A stretch of DNA of 64,000 bases from NCBI GenBank assembly GCA_018697195.1, contig CM031858.1:81165133-81229132 (forward strand), read 5' to 3'. The DNA is from Certhia americana (lineage: Eukaryota; Chordata; Aves; Passeriformes; Certhiidae). Positions 1-12,600 of this stretch are shown one piece after another; the first letter of the stretch is position 1; the number at the start of each line of letters is the position of its first letter. The position numbers and the translations under genes were made by a program. The notes beneath the pieces were generated by a model. That model did no database searches and was not told the origin of the DNA. It saw only the letters and a list, made by a program, of their open reading frames with translations.

Positions 1-1826
1 ACATGTACGTCATCTGAATTAGTTTCAGCGTCGCTGGTAATATAAGCAGCTGGCAGAAACCTCATAAGTAACTGCTAGGAGCCATAAGAGACTTACAAGG
101 CAAATAAATACATGTTGTGTAGTCAGAGATATTCCAGTGGGTGGGATATATAGGAAATATGTGGCAATTTTGAGAGATGCATATGAGATATTAATCCTTC
201 TCGCTCTCTTTTTTTTTTTTTTTTTTTTTTTTTAGTAATATCAAGGTACATAATAAAAGCAAATAATTCAGTAGGAAATCTAAACCCCATGAGCAGATAG
301 GGACTTAAGGGTTGTGCACTGTTCCCCAGGAGGCTATAACATGTGCCCAGCTCCTGCACTGCCCCACATATCCCAACACCAGCCATCTAGCTGCCTTTTG
401 GCACAGCTTTCTTGACCAACGTCTGGGAGAGAGGACAGCTGAAGAGATGATCTTCAGCCCATGGGAAGCCTGATGGGAGGAGAACTGTAGCATTACACCA
501 AAAATAGTGATCCTTTTTTTCTCCTCATTCCTGCAGGGAATTCTCATATTCCCATGAGGCAGAGTCCAGGTAAGACAACACCCAGGTGCTCAGGAGCCCA
601 ACACCTCATCCTGTGCCCCAGGGATGCTCCAGGAGCTGCGACTCCTGGGCAGCTTCTCTCTCACAGTTCTTTTCCTTACCTGCTCCATCTGCCACCACCT
701 CTCATCCTGCACACTGCCACCTCTCATCTCAAATCATACTATCTAAAGGCCTGGAGGGCTGATGAAGCACAGAAGAGATTTTTGGACTGTACAACCTGAC
801 CAGCAGCTGGTGGTAGCCAGCACCTCCGCTCCCCATCACTGGGTAAAACAGCTGCTTTGTTCCTGGCTGTATCACATCCTCTTGACAATCATTTCCATGG
901 CAGAAGTAGGCCAGAAGCAGAGGACACTCAGGATTACATCTAACAGTGAGAACAACCCTGCAGAAAAAACATGAGCCAAGGGAAGCTGCGCCGACTGAGT
1001 GGCAGGAGGCCTGGGCTGCATTTGCCAGCTGTTTTCCTCTGACTTATGCCGGCACTTAATGACACTTCTGAAACAGCAGCAACTAGATTTATGTTATCAC
1101 ATGAAAAATCTTTTACTGCTCTTTCCTCTCTGAACCTCAGCTGGAACTGAACATGTGAACAAGAGCCAGCAGCAGACACTTGCTTGGGCATATATTTGGA
1201 CAACTAGCTTGGGCATATTTTAACATTGAGATGCTTGAGTGAGGAAATTGAATGCTATTCCATTGACATGGATTGTAAAAAAGAAACCAAACACTGCTCA
1301 AGATATTAGCAGATATACATATTCATGCTCAATATCAATTTTGTTAAAATACTATATAGTTTTTTAGTGACAGCTGGTAAAGGATTAGGAATCTACTCAT
1401 CAATGTGAAGTTTCAGCAGGAAGAAGTTCCTTTGCTAGTCACAGCCGACTGACATGAAACAAAGCAATATACAGAATCAAGACATTTATATGGAGAGAGA
1501 GGAAACTGGGATCACTTTCCCACAGAGTGATATTTGATGTATGCAATCAGTCCAAAATAAAGCTTTGTAATGTATGCAAGGACCTCTGGTCACAGAAGAA
1601 CTAAACAAGGCATAATTTTAGAGAAGGGCTAAGTAAGGAAAGTTTAAGGAAATACTGCTTAATACAAATAACATATCCTTCAAATGAACTGACAGTTCAT
1701 CTAGTGGAGCTTATCAGCATTTTACATAAGATAAAAAGGAAGTTGTATCAGGATTCAGTAACATGGCATAACATCCCTGAATTCAATTTTTGAGGAAGGG
1801 TTCTGTATTCTGTTTATGAGGTGCCT
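1..1826. other. Non-coding intronic sequence with a poly(T) tract
   Basis: No exon or recognisable transposon was found here. A T-run occupies 209-233. Open frames are short and lack family motifs. Confidence 0.6.
209..233. repeat. Poly(T) tract, 25 bases
   Basis: An uninterrupted T homopolymer preceded by a short CT-rich stretch. No retroposed gene body was recognised next to it. Confidence 0.95.
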
Positions 1827-1832
1827 GGCAGC
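1827..1832. repeat. Target-site duplication, left copy (solo LTR 1)
   Basis: GGCAGC is repeated exactly at 2447-2452, the other edge of the LTR. Confidence 0.85.
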
Positions 1833-2446
1833 TGTCAGAACCCAGGACATCCCTCTGGATGTCCTGGATGATTCGAGACCCTGGCAAGTGGCTCAGAGAC
1901 CTTGGCACAGAGTCAAAAATACCTGTGCCTTCAATTTTAGCCCATGGAAAAAATCACCAACTTTGTGTGAGGATTTACAGGCCATAAGAGTTTGAATAGA
2001 GTGATAGTTAATTAGTCACAGGGTGAAAAAGTAGAATTTTAGAGTTTTAGAATAGGGGTTCAAGAGACAAGATGGAGGAATCTGGGTGTGTCCTGTAATT
2101 ATTTTTCTTCTTGTCCACCATCTTCTGCTGTGATGGTGATACTTTCTAATTGGTTTAGAGTAGAAACAGACTGTCTAACATAGATGATAGGTATTGGAAA
2201 ATTATTGTAAATAAAGTACACGTAGTTCTTAGTATAAAAAGTAAACAGCACCCTGAGGGCAGGATTGTGCCTCAACCTGACCTGCTGAACAGACCTCTGC
2301 AGGTCGGAGAAAGAATGTAATAGATAAGGAAAAGTAAACAACCTTGAAAAGCAGAACCGAGGAATCTCAACCTCTTCTTTGGTCACAGGACTGGGAGAAA
2401 GACTTTCTAATATCTCAGGAGCCATCAAAATCATCAAAACCCAAGA
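1833..2446 (+). mobile_element. Solo LTR of an avian endogenous retrovirus (copy 1)
   Basis: This 614-bp element starts with TGTCAG and ends with CCAAGA. It is flanked by a perfect 6-bp target duplication, GGCAGC, at 1827-1832 and 2447-2452. It has an 11-bp perfect hairpin close to its left end (1842-1852 with 1857-1867), a TATA-like TATAAAAA near 2233, and a hairpin at 2279-2305 that is conserved in the second LTR of this window. A 6-bp duplication is typical of class II (ERVK/beta-like) insertions. No internal retroviral sequence adjoins it, so it is a solo LTR left by recombination between the two LTRs of a provirus. The subfamily was not determined. Confidence 0.85.
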
Positions 2447-2452
2447 GGCAGC
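2447..2452. repeat. Target-site duplication, right copy (solo LTR 1)
   Basis: GGCAGC matches 1827-1832 exactly and defines the right boundary of the LTR. Confidence 0.85.
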
Positions 2453-2792
2453 AAACAGCAGAACGTTGTGTGGGAAGCAACACAAATTTTATAAGATTAA
2501 ATTTCATATTTTCATTTTATTTAGACTGCCATGTTGGGTAAAACTAATAAATAGTGATAAATAATGCAGCCTGTACTAATCCTAGCTTACCTGTTTGTAC
2601 TGCACATAAGTAATCAGTGCTAGAACTGTCAAATGCTAGTGCTAAGATTTCATAGTGTTGGTGGTAGTAACACACGATCCATAGCAGCCAAATTTACACA
2701 GTCCTCTTTTGGCATCAGTGCTAAACACAGGAAATTCTGCTCCAAAAAAAAGCAAGAGGTCTGTCTTCAGAAAAGAATGGAAATTATGTACT

Positions 2793-2984
2793 GTGAGGGT
2801 GGTGGGGCACTGGAGCAGGCTGCCCAGAGAAGCTGTGGATGCCCCGTCCCTGGCAGTGCTCAAGGCCAGGATGGATGGGGTACTGAGCAGCCTGGTCTAG
2901 TGAAAGGTGTCCCTGCCCATCACAGAGGGGTTGGATCCAAATGATCTTTAAAGCCCTTTAAACCCAAACCATTCTGTGATTCTT
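2793..2984 (+). mobile_element. CR1 LINE 3' fragment
   Basis: This is the 3' untranslated end of a 5'-truncated CR1. The order is characteristic: a GGCACTGGAGCAGGCTGCCC-type start, an AGAAGCTGTGGATGCCCC segment, GGCCAGGATGGATGGG, and a terminal AACCATTCTGTGATTCTT. It carries no coding capacity. Confidence 0.95.
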
Positions 2985-4723
2985 GTACTGAATTTTAATG
3001 AGGGGATCCTGATATAAACCCTGAAGGCATTTCTACCACAAATGTCATGTCTTTACTTTAAGATGCTTTGAACATTAGCAAGCCAAAACATTAACTGCAG
3101 AGGGCTGGGGAGGCAATGTGACAGGCTCCTGTCAGCATCAGGATCCCGCCACAGCAAATGGTGAGTGGATTTTAATTTCATTTCTTTTTCTTTCACTGGC
3201 TTGATATGTAATGTTCACAAAGGCTTCCAATGTCTGGAAACCATTCTATGGAGAAGGATAATGTATTTCTGGGTGCCTAAATGAACAGTATGTTATTGTG
3301 CTTTGCCTGGAACTGCTGTTTCCTGCTTTTGATAGATCCAAAGCATGAAAGTGCTGACTGCTTCCTCCTGAGGACACCTGAGGCTGGGATCACTTGCTGC
3401 TTTGGCTATTTGCTGTACAAAGCTGCAGTGAGTTTGGGCATCACTGGAAGAAAGTGTTTGTAATGAAGCTCAAACTATACCTTTTGTGGATATAATTATA
3501 TGTAAAACATTTTGGAGAATCTCTTGATTGACAGATTACTTCAAAATCTGATGTTGAAATTGTTGTCTTCCCATGAATTCTATCACTGAAGCATTTCATT
3601 TATTCTATTTTTAGAAAGACAAACCCCCTAAAACGCAAACAAAATTATTGTCAAAGCTGGATCATCTAACAGCATAACCAAATCTGGTGTGACCTGTATG
3701 CAATGCACTCTCTCAGCACATAAGACCTCTGGGAACATTCAGAAGCAAGTTTAGATGTGAACTCCAAGTCCTGTGCCTGACAAACTACTGTTAACATCTC
3801 TCCTTGTCTCTAAATAAACGTATACCTTCATATACATTTAGGATGAAAAGGAGAGTCTGCATCATTTAAAAAGCATTTTGTAGGACATTCAGAAGCCATG
3901 TGAAATGCATTTTGTGCACTGACATGACTGTCAAAAAGAGCTCTCTTTGGCTTTAAAGCATATGATTCAACTCCTCTCTGTGTTTAATAGAAGCATTTTC
4001 CTTTTTGTTATGTTCTGTCAGATGCAGGCACGCTGTAGTTGAGATCTGTTGCAAGAAGCTTAATAGAGTGTTTGAATGCATAGTTTTTTCAGGAGACCTC
4101 TCCAAAAGTAGTGACACACAAAATCTTTGTAAAGATAAATTTCAACTTGACACTGAGCAAAAGATGAATGTACAGCCTTTTACACCGTCAGAATCTATCA
4201 CTGTATCTAATCCATCTCTTCTGCAAAGAACATTTTAAAGCCACCAGAATATTTTCACTGTGAAAGTCTCAGAAATGACCAGTGATGAGCTTGCAAGCAC
4301 CCTCTTGTGGCAGTAAAGTACTGTAGTGTTTTTTAGGAAAGACCTTATCAAGAAGTCACCCAACTTTTCCTCCTACTTCTGTAAATTAATTTTGCTTCTG
4401 TTCTTCTGAGCTTTTTGGCTGTGAAATCGCACCAGATTTCAAACCTTGTAATGAAAGAGCCCAGGAACAGGTCTGTCCATCAGTGGTTAATCTGCCACTG
4501 GGGGAAAAAAACAAACCCAAAACCCCAGACAACAACAAAACTCAAAAAACAAAGACAACCTTAAACTTAAAAGCTCTTTTTCCTCAGAAGAAAATCATCT
4601 TGATGAAGTAAAATACCCATCAGGGTGAAATCTCTTCCTTGCAGAGGCCCCATTCTCACCAAGAAGAGCAACTGTACACATTTGGGACTCCAAAGAGGGG
4701 AACTGACCACACACGGTGCTACA

Positions 4724-4791
4724 GCATGAGGTAGAACTAGAAGAGCTTTAAACTTCCTTCCAACCCAACCTGTTGTATGATTCTATGATTC
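4724..4791 (+). mobile_element. CR1 LINE terminal fragment (short)
   Basis: Only the last ~70 bases of a CR1 remain, recognised by CCTTCCAACCCAACC and the terminal repeated TTCTATGATTC. It is a severely 5'-truncated insertion. Confidence 0.85.
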
Positions 4792-6080
4792 AATAATACC
4801 ACACACAACAGTGCCAGCCTATTTCCTTCACCCTTTCATCTAAAGAAGCTGTAAGAGTACTAGAAGCCCAGTCTCCATATTGGAGTGCTATTTGATAATG
4901 AGTTTCAAAATGCCATCAGTGGATAGGTAACTCCCTCGTTGTATCTTCTTCCCAACACATCCCGTGCTCTGCCTCTTGAACCTCATTGCTTCTTTTTCTC
5001 TAGCTTCTCTTCTAGTATCAACCCTCCCTCTTGATCTTGGATCTCCAAATAATAAGCTTTCTGATCCTGAAATTTGCCCAAATAGACCAAGAAAATGTTG
5101 TAAACTTTTGTCCCTAGTGAGAAATAGGAAAACAGGGAAAAGGGCCATCTGCCTTTGCACAGCAAAAGGTCACATGCATTTCAGATGAGAGTATTAGTGT
5201 TTCCCCTATAGGATTCACCTTACATACTTCTGTCTAGATGTGCTATCACACAGCAACAGTCAAAATACTCTTTTCAAACAAGAGGATAACACAGTAACAA
5301 CAACCTTGTTGTTCATGGAAATGCAAGGGAAATACCAATGTTCAGAAAGAAATGTACATTGAAACATTACCAGAAGACATGAAAGGGATTCTCCACCTGG
5401 ACCAGGCATTGCTATTTTACTTCTATCAAGCAAAGATGCCACTGCTGGGATCTCATTATCTTGCCTCTTCAGTTTATCATCAACTACTGCAAGAGACAAT
5501 GACTCTTTGGATGTCAAAGCGTCCAGGTTCTTGAAAGGCCTTACCATTATGCTTTCCACAATGAAAGAGCTTCCTTCATCTAGGTTATGCTTCTGGTTTT
5601 ACCTAGACTAATTATCCACCCATTTATGCCCCTTCTTGCTCTTTCCCTAGCTCTAACAAAGCAAAAGATTTTTTATTTTGTGCCTAAATATATATAAAAA
5701 AGTCTCCTTTTTATTAGAAAACAAGTGTTTTTGAGCAATACATACCTCAATGTGGTGAACGGATGGGACTGTTTTTCACTCAGAGACCTAAAGTGGACTT
5801 TTGTAGATGTGGATTTGTGTCAACTCTTGTGATCCTAAAAGGTTGCAAACCTGTAATAGTCTAGCTCTGTGGAATGCAGCTGCTGTGGAATATCACAGAT
5901 GACCATGCTGGAGGCAAAAAATATGTATTTTTATAGATATTACTCCTAGTATTCAGGTCTGTGAAACTTGGAGGAAAGTACCACTATTCCTGACTTCATA
6001 GGAAGTTTTTTGCTCTTTCCCATCTGTGCATGGCTTATTACTATTAGCTCCACAAATAGCACTGAAAAGTGAGTCTCTAT

Positions 6081-6135
6081 AAAAAGAAAAAAAAAAAAAA
6101 AAGGGGGGGGGAGGAAGAGAGAGAGAGAAAAGAGG
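6081..6135. repeat. Purine tract A(n)G(n)(GA)n
   Basis: A continuous all-purine run: an A-rich segment, then a run of nine G, then GA dinucleotides. Such polypurine-polypyrimidine tracts can adopt triplex (H-DNA) structure; that is general knowledge, not shown here. Confidence 0.9.
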
Positions 6136-8084
6136 CACTAATAACTATTTTTTTAACACAATCTTGAAAATTTCACTTTTTCTGAATGCTGGAGATTTTC
6201 AGTCCTGGGTGAAAGCATTACCTTCAAACAATACATGAAATTTTGCAGTAATGCATGGTTGACAAGCACTATAATTTTATTCTCGTCATTTTCATCTTTT
6301 ATAGCTATTAGAACCTCTGGTGACTGTGATCACATTTTAAATTATAGCAGAATACATAACCTGTGTTTCAGTAATACCTTAATTTTTTATGTAAATGTGC
6401 TTTGGTCAAGGACAAACAGGGTTGTGCTCTTACACCTACAATGTTGGCTCTGTAATGTTCATGGCTGATTAGAGAGCAAGGACTCCTACTATAAAACCCA
6501 TCAACCTACAATTCTGTCTGTTTAAATAATAAAGTAACTGATAGGCTGCACACAGCCACTGGAGAGGAAATCCAGCATGCCTCAGGCTTCTCATTAAGAA
6601 ATGGTTCCTTCCTGAAGGTTTAGCATGACCCTGTGAAAAATACATCTATTTTAAGGAAAGGCAGAATTGCGGTTTCGAAAGATCAGAGACTAGCACTCGA
6701 TAAACCAAGAACACTGTTGCTGCTGGCTTGCAAGTCCTAGTGAATAGCCTCACATTAATTTAGTGCTGTATTTAGGGAATAGGCTCATCCACCTTATTAA
6801 ACTGAAAGAGGATCAGCCTGGTGTTTTTTTGTTTGAGAAAACACACACTGTGACATAGAATCAATCTGTCCAGAGGGACATTTCTTTCTCTAGTAGCTCA
6901 CTAGGAGCTCACAACCTTTCAAAAATCATGAATAATATGGTTCAAAAGCAGGCTTGGGTTTTGTTGTTGGTTTTCTTTTTTTTTTTTCTTAAATGTGCAT
7001 TCCCATTTTAAATTTCCCTTTTATTACCTCAGTTAGATAGATAAGGATTCACTGTAGTTGTAACAGGTATCAGGGTGTGAGTAGACAGTTTGAGAAAGGT
7101 AAAAATCATGTTTGGAATACCTAGGTGGGACACAGTAGCATCACCATTTTATCTGTCTCATCTTAACTGCAGTATTTCAACTTGAGTTTAATAAGCAAAT
7201 GCAGCACATGCTGCTACTGCATGTCCTTGCCAGGTGGCAAGAGCAGAGTGAGTCTTTCCTCTTCTATAGAGCCTGTGACCAAACGGTTTATCTCAGCTGA
7301 GAGCCTAACTCCATGCAAAAAAAAGGCAGGAAAGCATCTTCTGCCTCTGTGCTTGGCTCTAAAAACCTAATCTAATGAATACACTCCATTCACCTAAGTA
7401 ATAAAGAAACATAGGGAGCAATTGGACATTAACATGCTACTGAATCTGAAGACAGGATTAAATATTTGAGAAAAAAAGAGGGAGAAGTAATTTCACATGT
7501 ATATTCAAATAGCTGGAATTTCTAGAGATCACTTGCCTTTGTTAAAACAGCTAAACCATTAATACACTATATATACTTTATAAAACAGTTTCAGTCAAAC
7601 AATCTGAAAACAGTTCTCCAACTTCATAAAATTGGAGTATATTTAGATAAACTGTGAAACAGAAATTAAGAGAGGAGTCCAGGAATTCATATAAGCTGTC
7701 TGTTTTTTTAATTTAGGGACCAATACCTATGAGAGAAATGGTAGACATTTAGAGCACAGCTTTCTCAGCCAAAGAACAGCTTTTGCTGAGAAGAAGCACT
7801 CTACAAAAAACCCAGCATGTATCAAACACATCTGATAGAGGTTTCTCAGAGCTGTTTGCAGTGAGCTTGACACATCTCTGTGCCTCAGCAGTTGAAATAC
7901 AAGAGTCTTTGGGTAGGTCAAGATTTTGCTGGACTGCAGGGTGACATATTTTTTTTGTAGCAGCTCACTGAGAGCAGTATCTGAACACATTATGGGACCT
8001 TCGAATGAGGCTGCAGGCCCCTGGAGCAAAGAAAGGATAGCTGGCTTATAGGAAATTTTCAGTATACAGGTGGAAACTAAAACT

Positions 8085-8423
8085 CAGAATCACACAGAAT
8101 ATGCTGGGTTGAAAGGGAACCCAACAGGACCATCAAGTCCTGGCCCTACACAGCACCCTTCCCAAAAGCCAGACCTGGTGTCTGAGATAATTGTCCAAAC
8201 ACTTCTTGAACTCTGTCAGGCTTTGTACTGTGACCACTGCCCTGGGGAGTCTGTTCCAGTGTCCAACCATCCTCTGGGTGAAAAACCCTTTTCTAATATC
8301 CAGCCTAAACCTCCCTACTCAACTTCAGGCCATTCCCTCAGGTCCTGTCACTGATCCCCACAGAGAAGAGATCAGTGCCTGCCTCTCCTCTTCCCCTCAT
8401 GAGGAAGCTGTTAACTACAATGA
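8085..8423 (-). mobile_element. CR1 LINE 3' fragment, minus orientation
   Basis: Read on the plus strand it begins with the reverse complement of the CR1 terminus (CAGAATCACACAGAAT). It continues through ACCATCAAGTCCTGGCCC, TGGGGAGTCTGTTCCAGTG and TTTTCTAATATCCAGCCTAAACC-type segments typical of CR1 3' ends. It is a 5'-truncated copy without coding capacity. Confidence 0.95.
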
Positions 8424-8557
8424 TTGGTTGGTTAGAGAGACTTGTTCATTGAAATAGTTACGAGGTGACTTGCAAACACAATTTTCTTCATTTTTGTGGT
8501 GCCCAGCTCCAAAGCAATGGAATTTTCTAAGCGATAGGAAAAAACACATTTGCTTTG

Positions 8558-8594
8558 AAGCAATTGCTTTGCAATCTTCTTTGCAAAGAAGATT
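8558..8594. repeat. Two adjacent perfect palindromes (12 and 22 bp)
   Basis: AAGCAATTGCTT at 8558-8569 is its own reverse complement. Three bases later, 8573-8594 is a perfect 22-bp palindrome with half-site AATCTTCTTTG. Both lie in otherwise unremarkable intronic DNA. Confidence 0.95.
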
Positions 8595-11500
8595 CCATTA
8601 ATATTTGTGCAATTTTTATATTTCATAATGATGAAGAGCATGATAGAGAAGGAAACTCTCCCACCATTAAATAAGCATAGAGTGGCTAACAGTAAATAAG
8701 AATAATGAATATAAAACTCTGTAATGAAGAGGTATTTCTGTACTTAAAAGGAAGATAGTGGATACTGATGTAACTAAATACTCTATTATAAATTTGGTAT
8801 TCTGTTACCAGCAGTGTATGACAACTTTTTAAATTTTCAGCTGTGCAACATAATTGCATACATTAGGCTGAACAAAATCCACTATGTATCTACTCCATAA
8901 GGAATAACAATATTTTTTCTAATTTTAGTCCTTGTCCAGCAGTCACAAACCACACCAAAGAACAAAGCAAGCAGTTTTAGAGGAGATGGAGGCAAAACAA
9001 GAGCACTGACTTTTCTAGATTTGATTGATGATCAAATATATTCAGTCACAATTAAGATGCAAAATGGTAAATATTTTGCCCACTTTTTTTTTTTTTTTGG
9101 CACTGAAGAAAGGTGTAGTTTCTTCAGCCCTAACCTCTGCACTGAGAGTTACACCTTCTGTTCTGCATTTTTTAAATTTCTCTAATATGCATTTTATCAT
9201 CCAGTGCTAAATGTCTCATTTCCTAGGTCTGACTCCCACCTTGTTCCTTAGCCAAAGAAATGTACAAATAATACTTTTGAATCTGGAAAGGTAAGATATG
9301 ATATTCTAACTGTGTAGAATTCAAAGCTTCTGAGCCCTTTAATCCAAAGAGAACATTCCTCTTGCTACAGAAGCCTACTAGACTCTGCACAGCTCTACCA
9401 AATGAGAGCTGAAAACCCTTTACATGCCCCAGTTAGAGGTCAGATGAGATTGTATCAGCTGCACAAAGGCAATGACTCATAAAGGAGCAGTAAACTGAAG
9501 GACATGTGTACCTTAATGACTTCAAAGACTCTTTTACAGGTTATGATCCTTTATATTTTTTATTCAGGAGTGTCATGTCTCCCACCCACCCTTAAAAAAA
9601 ACATGTGTGCTAACCTATCCTACAAGCCAGATATTAGAAAGCACAGGGAGGAAATATCAAGGTCTTGCCTCTACTGGAAGACTAACAACTTGCGATTTCC
9701 TTCTCTTTTTAAATTCACATGAAAGGAAAACTTGTACACCCAGATTCAAAAATTTTTGATTTTGCAGCATTTTACTTTCTGTATATCTTCATTCATATTA
9801 CATTTTTACAGCATGAATAACCTCATCAATATGTGCCTTTCTGCATCATATATCTCTAGCCTAAATACTTGCTTAAGGAGAAAAAGACTCTTGTTAACTT
9901 AGACTTAAGATCTTTTCAGAGACTATATAATAAATTTTCTAAGTGATTCCTGGTTTCCTCTCTTATTACTGCTAAAATTTTCATCCCTCTATCAAAATGC
10001 CTAGATCTGGAGCTTGTGAAGTTGTCAGTTTCCACTGGCTTTTATTTCAATAGGAATTAAAGTCACTTAGGCTTGTGTAGAAAAGCTGCAGCATAGTAAA
10101 AGCAACAGGAAGGTTTGTTAAGACAAACCTTTACTCACATCAACATGAAAGGCAAATTTTTGTGGAAAAGGAAAAAAAAAGGAATCAAAAAAATGAGTAA
10201 ATACGGTCTCCTTCCAATTAACAGTTCATCTTTCTCATGATTTCAGAAGATACTGTTTGCGTTTTGGTTTCTTTTCTCTTCTTTGAGGAGTGGAAGCTGA
10301 CATGCTTACGTGGTTTACAATTAGTAACCAAATGCTGCAATTTCTTATCCCAGATTTTCTGAGAACTCTATAGCTCTCTTAGCTAAAAAGACCATAAAGT
10401 AGCAGAGGAAGTATGGTAAAACATGTGTTTCTTCCTCTGTATTCAGGCACCTGGAAGCAGTAGAAGAATATTTTCAAATGTTTTCCTCAGTATTTGGAGT
10501 TATTTTTCTATTTCTCTGACACAAAATGAGAGAATGCTACTTAGAAATACGGAAATCTCTTAAAGAGTAGATCTGGTCTTTTCATTTCTGCATGAAAATT
10601 ATGGGCAGGCTGTTTCCTGCTACCTTCAGAGTCTGAGTCCTTCAATCTATCTCTGGAAAGAAACAAACACATATCCAAAATGAAGGCTTGTTGCAATTAA
10701 CTGATTCTAACTAACATTGGTATCAAAACCCTACAGCCAAAAATCATCTTCTTCTCCTTAACATTTGTAAATCTCACATTGGAATTTTGAATTTACTGTA
10801 GAATTTCTGTAAATAACATGGTTATACTAGTTGATATTACTTCATAGTAATAATCCTAAAAGCTCAGCCAATACAGGTAGACTTCAAAACCATGTATTTT
10901 GGAGTATTATTGGTTGCAGTACCACCAATAATGATGTAGAATCATTCCAGATGCACTCCCTGAGGACTTTAAAATCTAAACGGAAATAGCAGGAGACAGC
11001 TCTGGGAAGAGAAGCAAGTTTGTGAAAGCAATGATGACAATATTTGAATGTTTTTGTAAGGGTTCACATCACATGAACAATGCTCATTTGCCCTTTCCCC
11101 TGTGTTTTGCCAAACTGTAAAGGCTTTGCTCCAATTCTTAGTTCCTTTATGATACATACTAACAATTTAGTAATAAATCACAACTGATGCAGCCACTGTA
11201 CTAGAAACAGAAATTACATGAGAAAGAGGAAAATCCAGTATTTTTAGACAAGTACTCAAAATCTAAATGGGGTAACTAAGCACTATTTTAAAAACCTCCT
11301 CCCCTGAGGGATGTGGATGTCAGGGAGTAAACAGAAAAAAAGGGCCAAATACACACATTAAATTCACAACTGCAGTTACTATTTTACATTACAGGAAAAA
11401 CAGTACTGATTTTTTTTATTAATTCTCAAAACAATTAATTTATTTTTATAAATTCTCAAAACACAAATTTGGATATATTTTACCTAAATTTTTGAACTAT

Positions 11501-12600
11501 TGAGACTGACAGATAAATGACAGTAGGCTAGTTTACCAAGGATATTCATTACAAGATTGTGAGCTGCGCTCCTCTGCACACCCAGCCAGTGAAGTGTTCA
11601 AACAGAATGTCTGCATTTCCCTCTAAGCACCCCAGCCTGAAGCCACCAGCTCTCAGCTCACTCTGCTGGGGAGATGTACTCCAGCAGCACATGCACAACT
11701 GGCAAAAAAGGTAGACTTCGCACATAACTAGTTAGTATCTGTGAATGTGGCTTTGTGAGCCGGTAGGGCAGGGTATGATCCCCTGCTCCAGCAGACACAG
11801 CAGCTGGAATCTGAGCTGGATGCAGCAGGGGAGAGTGTCCCTGAGGGTTCAGTGCCTGCGTCCTGGGCACCCTGCTCCTGCACTGCCATGGCCTGCCCTG
11901 TAGTCAACTCCACTTTCCACTTTCCACTGACACTAAAGGAGCCCCTGTACTTTTTAAAACCCTTCCTCTCTGTGATACCTTCACCCACATCACACATATT
12001 TATGACATTCAGTCAGCAATGTTAATCTATTTCATCCCACATTTACTGTCTGCGTACAGGAAGGTAGTTCCTACTGATCTAGCACCAGGTACTGAAGCTC
12101 TAAAGAGAGATCACAGCACTTTTTGCTGACACCTGATAGCTGGGGGGTTTCATAATTTTAACAACAGCAGAAAAGAATATGCTGGACCTGAGATATTAGA
12201 AACACTGGGAAACATCATCACCTTACTTGGAGCCTTTGGGTTATGGGTTTTTTTCCGTCATTTGACTTCAGATCCTTAGAGAATGGTAAGTGCATTTGTG
12301 ATCTGTGAACACTGCCATAGATGTATACCTGAATACCTCAGCTCTGCCTGCACCCATCTGTGAGTGGAGCCTCTGCTCATAAATCAGCTGTTCTGACTGT
12401 AATAAGCATAAACTAGGTCAAGCTAAAAACGCCCACAGAAAGAAAAAAATGGCAATAGCAAGTAAAAGACATTTCATAATCTCTTGCCTTAGAAGAAAAT
12501 AATTTGTGTGATTAATTTTAAGAGAAAGTTTGACATTTATTCACCATCTCTCTCTCTCTTTTTTTTTTGGTTGTTTTTTTTTGTTCTGGGCTGCTGATAC
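8595..12600. other. Non-coding intronic sequence
   Basis: AT-rich DNA with a 15-base T-run at 9084-9098 and CT/T-rich DNA at 12548-12590. No exon or recognised transposon was found. Confidence 0.6.

Larger units (their letters stand above)
2985..8084. other. Non-coding intronic sequence with simple repeats
   Basis: Apart from the short CR1 at 4724-4791, an A/C-rich patch at 4504-4560 and a purine tract at 6081-6135, no exon, RNA gene or recognisable repeat was identified. Confidence 0.6.

Noticed and set aside
2099..2485. 128-codon minus-strand frame within the first solo LTR
   Set aside because: It is antisense to the LTR and without any retroviral domain. LTRs of this type do not encode protein.
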